The notes beneath the pieces are model-generated. The model had not been told where the DNA came from. It saw only the letters and a list, made by a program, of their open reading frames with translations, and did not search any database. A stretch of 64,000 nucleotides of DNA from contig JAFNAQ010000003.1 of assembly GCA_017860275.1 (NCBI GenBank), forward strand, positions 62,001 through 126,000, read 5' to 3'. This stretch comes from Bacteroidota bacterium (lineage in GTDB: Bacteria > Bacteroidota > Bacteroidia > Bacteroidales > P3). Positions 63,314 through 64,000 of the stretch are shown here, piece by piece. Position 1 is the first letter of the stretch, and each line of letters starts with the position of its first letter. Made by a program: the position numbers and the translations under genes.

Positions 63314-64000
63314 TTACTTCGCAACTCTTTCTAACCATTTAAGCATAAATATCATAGTCATCATTGATATTGTACAAACAACAACAAATACTGTCCATGT
63401 TAACCAAATTGGAATATTACTATAAAGGATAGCTCCGATAAACAATAATTGGTTACCAACAGCAGTAGCACATAACCAAAGACCTTGCATTAAGCCTTGG
63501 TATTTAGGTGGTGCAACTCTTGATACAAATGAAATTCCAAGTGGAGATATAAATAACTCAGCAATTGTAAGAATAACATATGTACCAATTAATAAGAAAG
63601 GAGTAACTCTTTGAGCATCTGTTAGAGGTGTTCCACCTAAATCTGGATTGATTGCAGCATTTAACGGAAGATTAGAGAAATAAGATCCAACTGCCATTAC
63701 AACAAATCCTAATGCAGCTATACCCATACCTATTGCTATCTTTTTTGGAGTTGATGGTTCCTTGCCTTTAGCAGATAACCATCCAAATAAAGCCATAACA
63801 ACAGGAGTAAGTAAAACAACACAAAGAGGGTTAAAAGATTGGAAAATTTCAGCTCCTTGAATTCTAGTAAATCCTAAGTTGATATTAATCATACTAAGGT
63901 CAGTATATTCTTGAGCAAATTTTGTTAGGGTTAAACCATTTTGATGGAATGAGAACCAAAAGAAAATTACAACACCAAATACTGCAAATAATGCATACAT
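63314..64000 (-). CDS. POT-family peptide transporter, C-terminal part
   Basis: The last 228 residues lie in the window; the start is beyond base 64000. At least five membrane helices are present. Segments such as FNPLCVVLLTPVVMALFGWLSAKGKEPS, IAELFISPLGISFVSRVAPPKYQGLMQGLWL and AVGNQLLFIGAILY match proton-coupled oligopeptide transporters (PTR2/DtpT). It would bring di- and tripeptides into the cell, in keeping with the dipeptidyl peptidase III at 19641-21698. Confidence 0.88.
   Translation of the reverse strand: MYALFAVFGVVIFFWFSFHQNGLTLTKFAQEYTDLSMININLGFTRIQGAEIFQSFNPLCVVLLTPVVMALFGWLSAKGKEPSTPKKIAIGMGIAALGFVVMAVGSYFSNLPLNAAINPDLGGTPLTDAQRVTPFLLIGTYVILTIAELFISPLGISFVSRVAPPKYQGLMQGLWLCATAVGNQLLFIGAILYSNIPIWLTWTVFVVVCTISMMTMIFMLKWLERVAK

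Overview
The window is AT-rich, densely coded and clearly from an anaerobic member of the Bacteroidetes, most likely an uncultured Bacteroidales. The evidence is: promoters with the Bacteroidetes -7 box (TAnnTTTG) and few Shine-Dalgarno sites; several type IX secretion (T9SS) parts and substrates (PorZ, PorP/SprF, an OmpA-type protein, C-terminal sorting domains); type III glutamine synthetase; DUF3467 after rpoC; DUF5606; and a trimeric NADH-linked [FeFe] hydrogenase, which points to a fermenting anaerobe. Most genes lie on the minus strand.

Layout. 0-1.2 kb: start of thiL and an ornithine carbamoyltransferase. 1.4-8.9 kb: a surface-protein cluster of two DUF3494 T9SS substrates, one with a long MBG-repeat stalk, plus PorP/SprF and an OmpA-domain protein. 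9.5-11 kb: an HU-like protein and carbamate kinase. 11.1-16.4 kb: O-antigen ligase-like and LolE-like proteins, then hpf, xerC, rpsU, a thioesterase and rpmB. 16.4-19.3 kb: a lipoprotein, a cupin, a GNAT toxin with a 52-residue putative antitoxin, and a second HU-like protein. 19.6-25.6 kb: dipeptidyl peptidase III and an LptF/G plus two-glycosyltransferase operon. 25.6-28.6 kb: a T9SS substrate and a tandem pair of beta-barrel proteins. 28.7-33.3 kb: the hydrogenase operon. 33.4-39.3 kb: outer-membrane and secreted proteins, a free-standing gingipain-type DUF2436 protein, glnN and two small unknowns. 39.4-52.9 kb: the conserved block of four tRNAs, tuf, tRNA-Trp, secE, nusG, rplKAJL, rpoBC and DUF3467. 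53-58 kb: birA, a 1.1-kb non-coding repeat region and a large KAP P-loop NTPase. 58-64 kb: prfA, porZ, recO, DUF5606, an S4 protein and the end of a POT peptide transporter.

The most unusual content is between genes. Five intergenic regions carry short palindromic words repeated four to six times at a near-constant pitch of 21, 22 or 23 bp, about two DNA helical turns. The word differs between loci; two loci share a related one. Two arrays sit directly upstream of the two HU-like genes. The region before the KAP NTPase also holds three tandem copies of another element. It has a conserved core of about 100 nt flanked by inverted arms built of decamers. The arm sequence differs in each copy but stays self-complementary, so pairing has been kept while sequence changed. 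I do not recognise either family. They are the best candidates here for an undescribed system. Other points of note are a shared 9-12-9 direct-repeat operator before both DUF3494 genes, an 81-bp direct repeat bounding the surface-protein cluster, and a 98-nt identical tract between the two paralogues.
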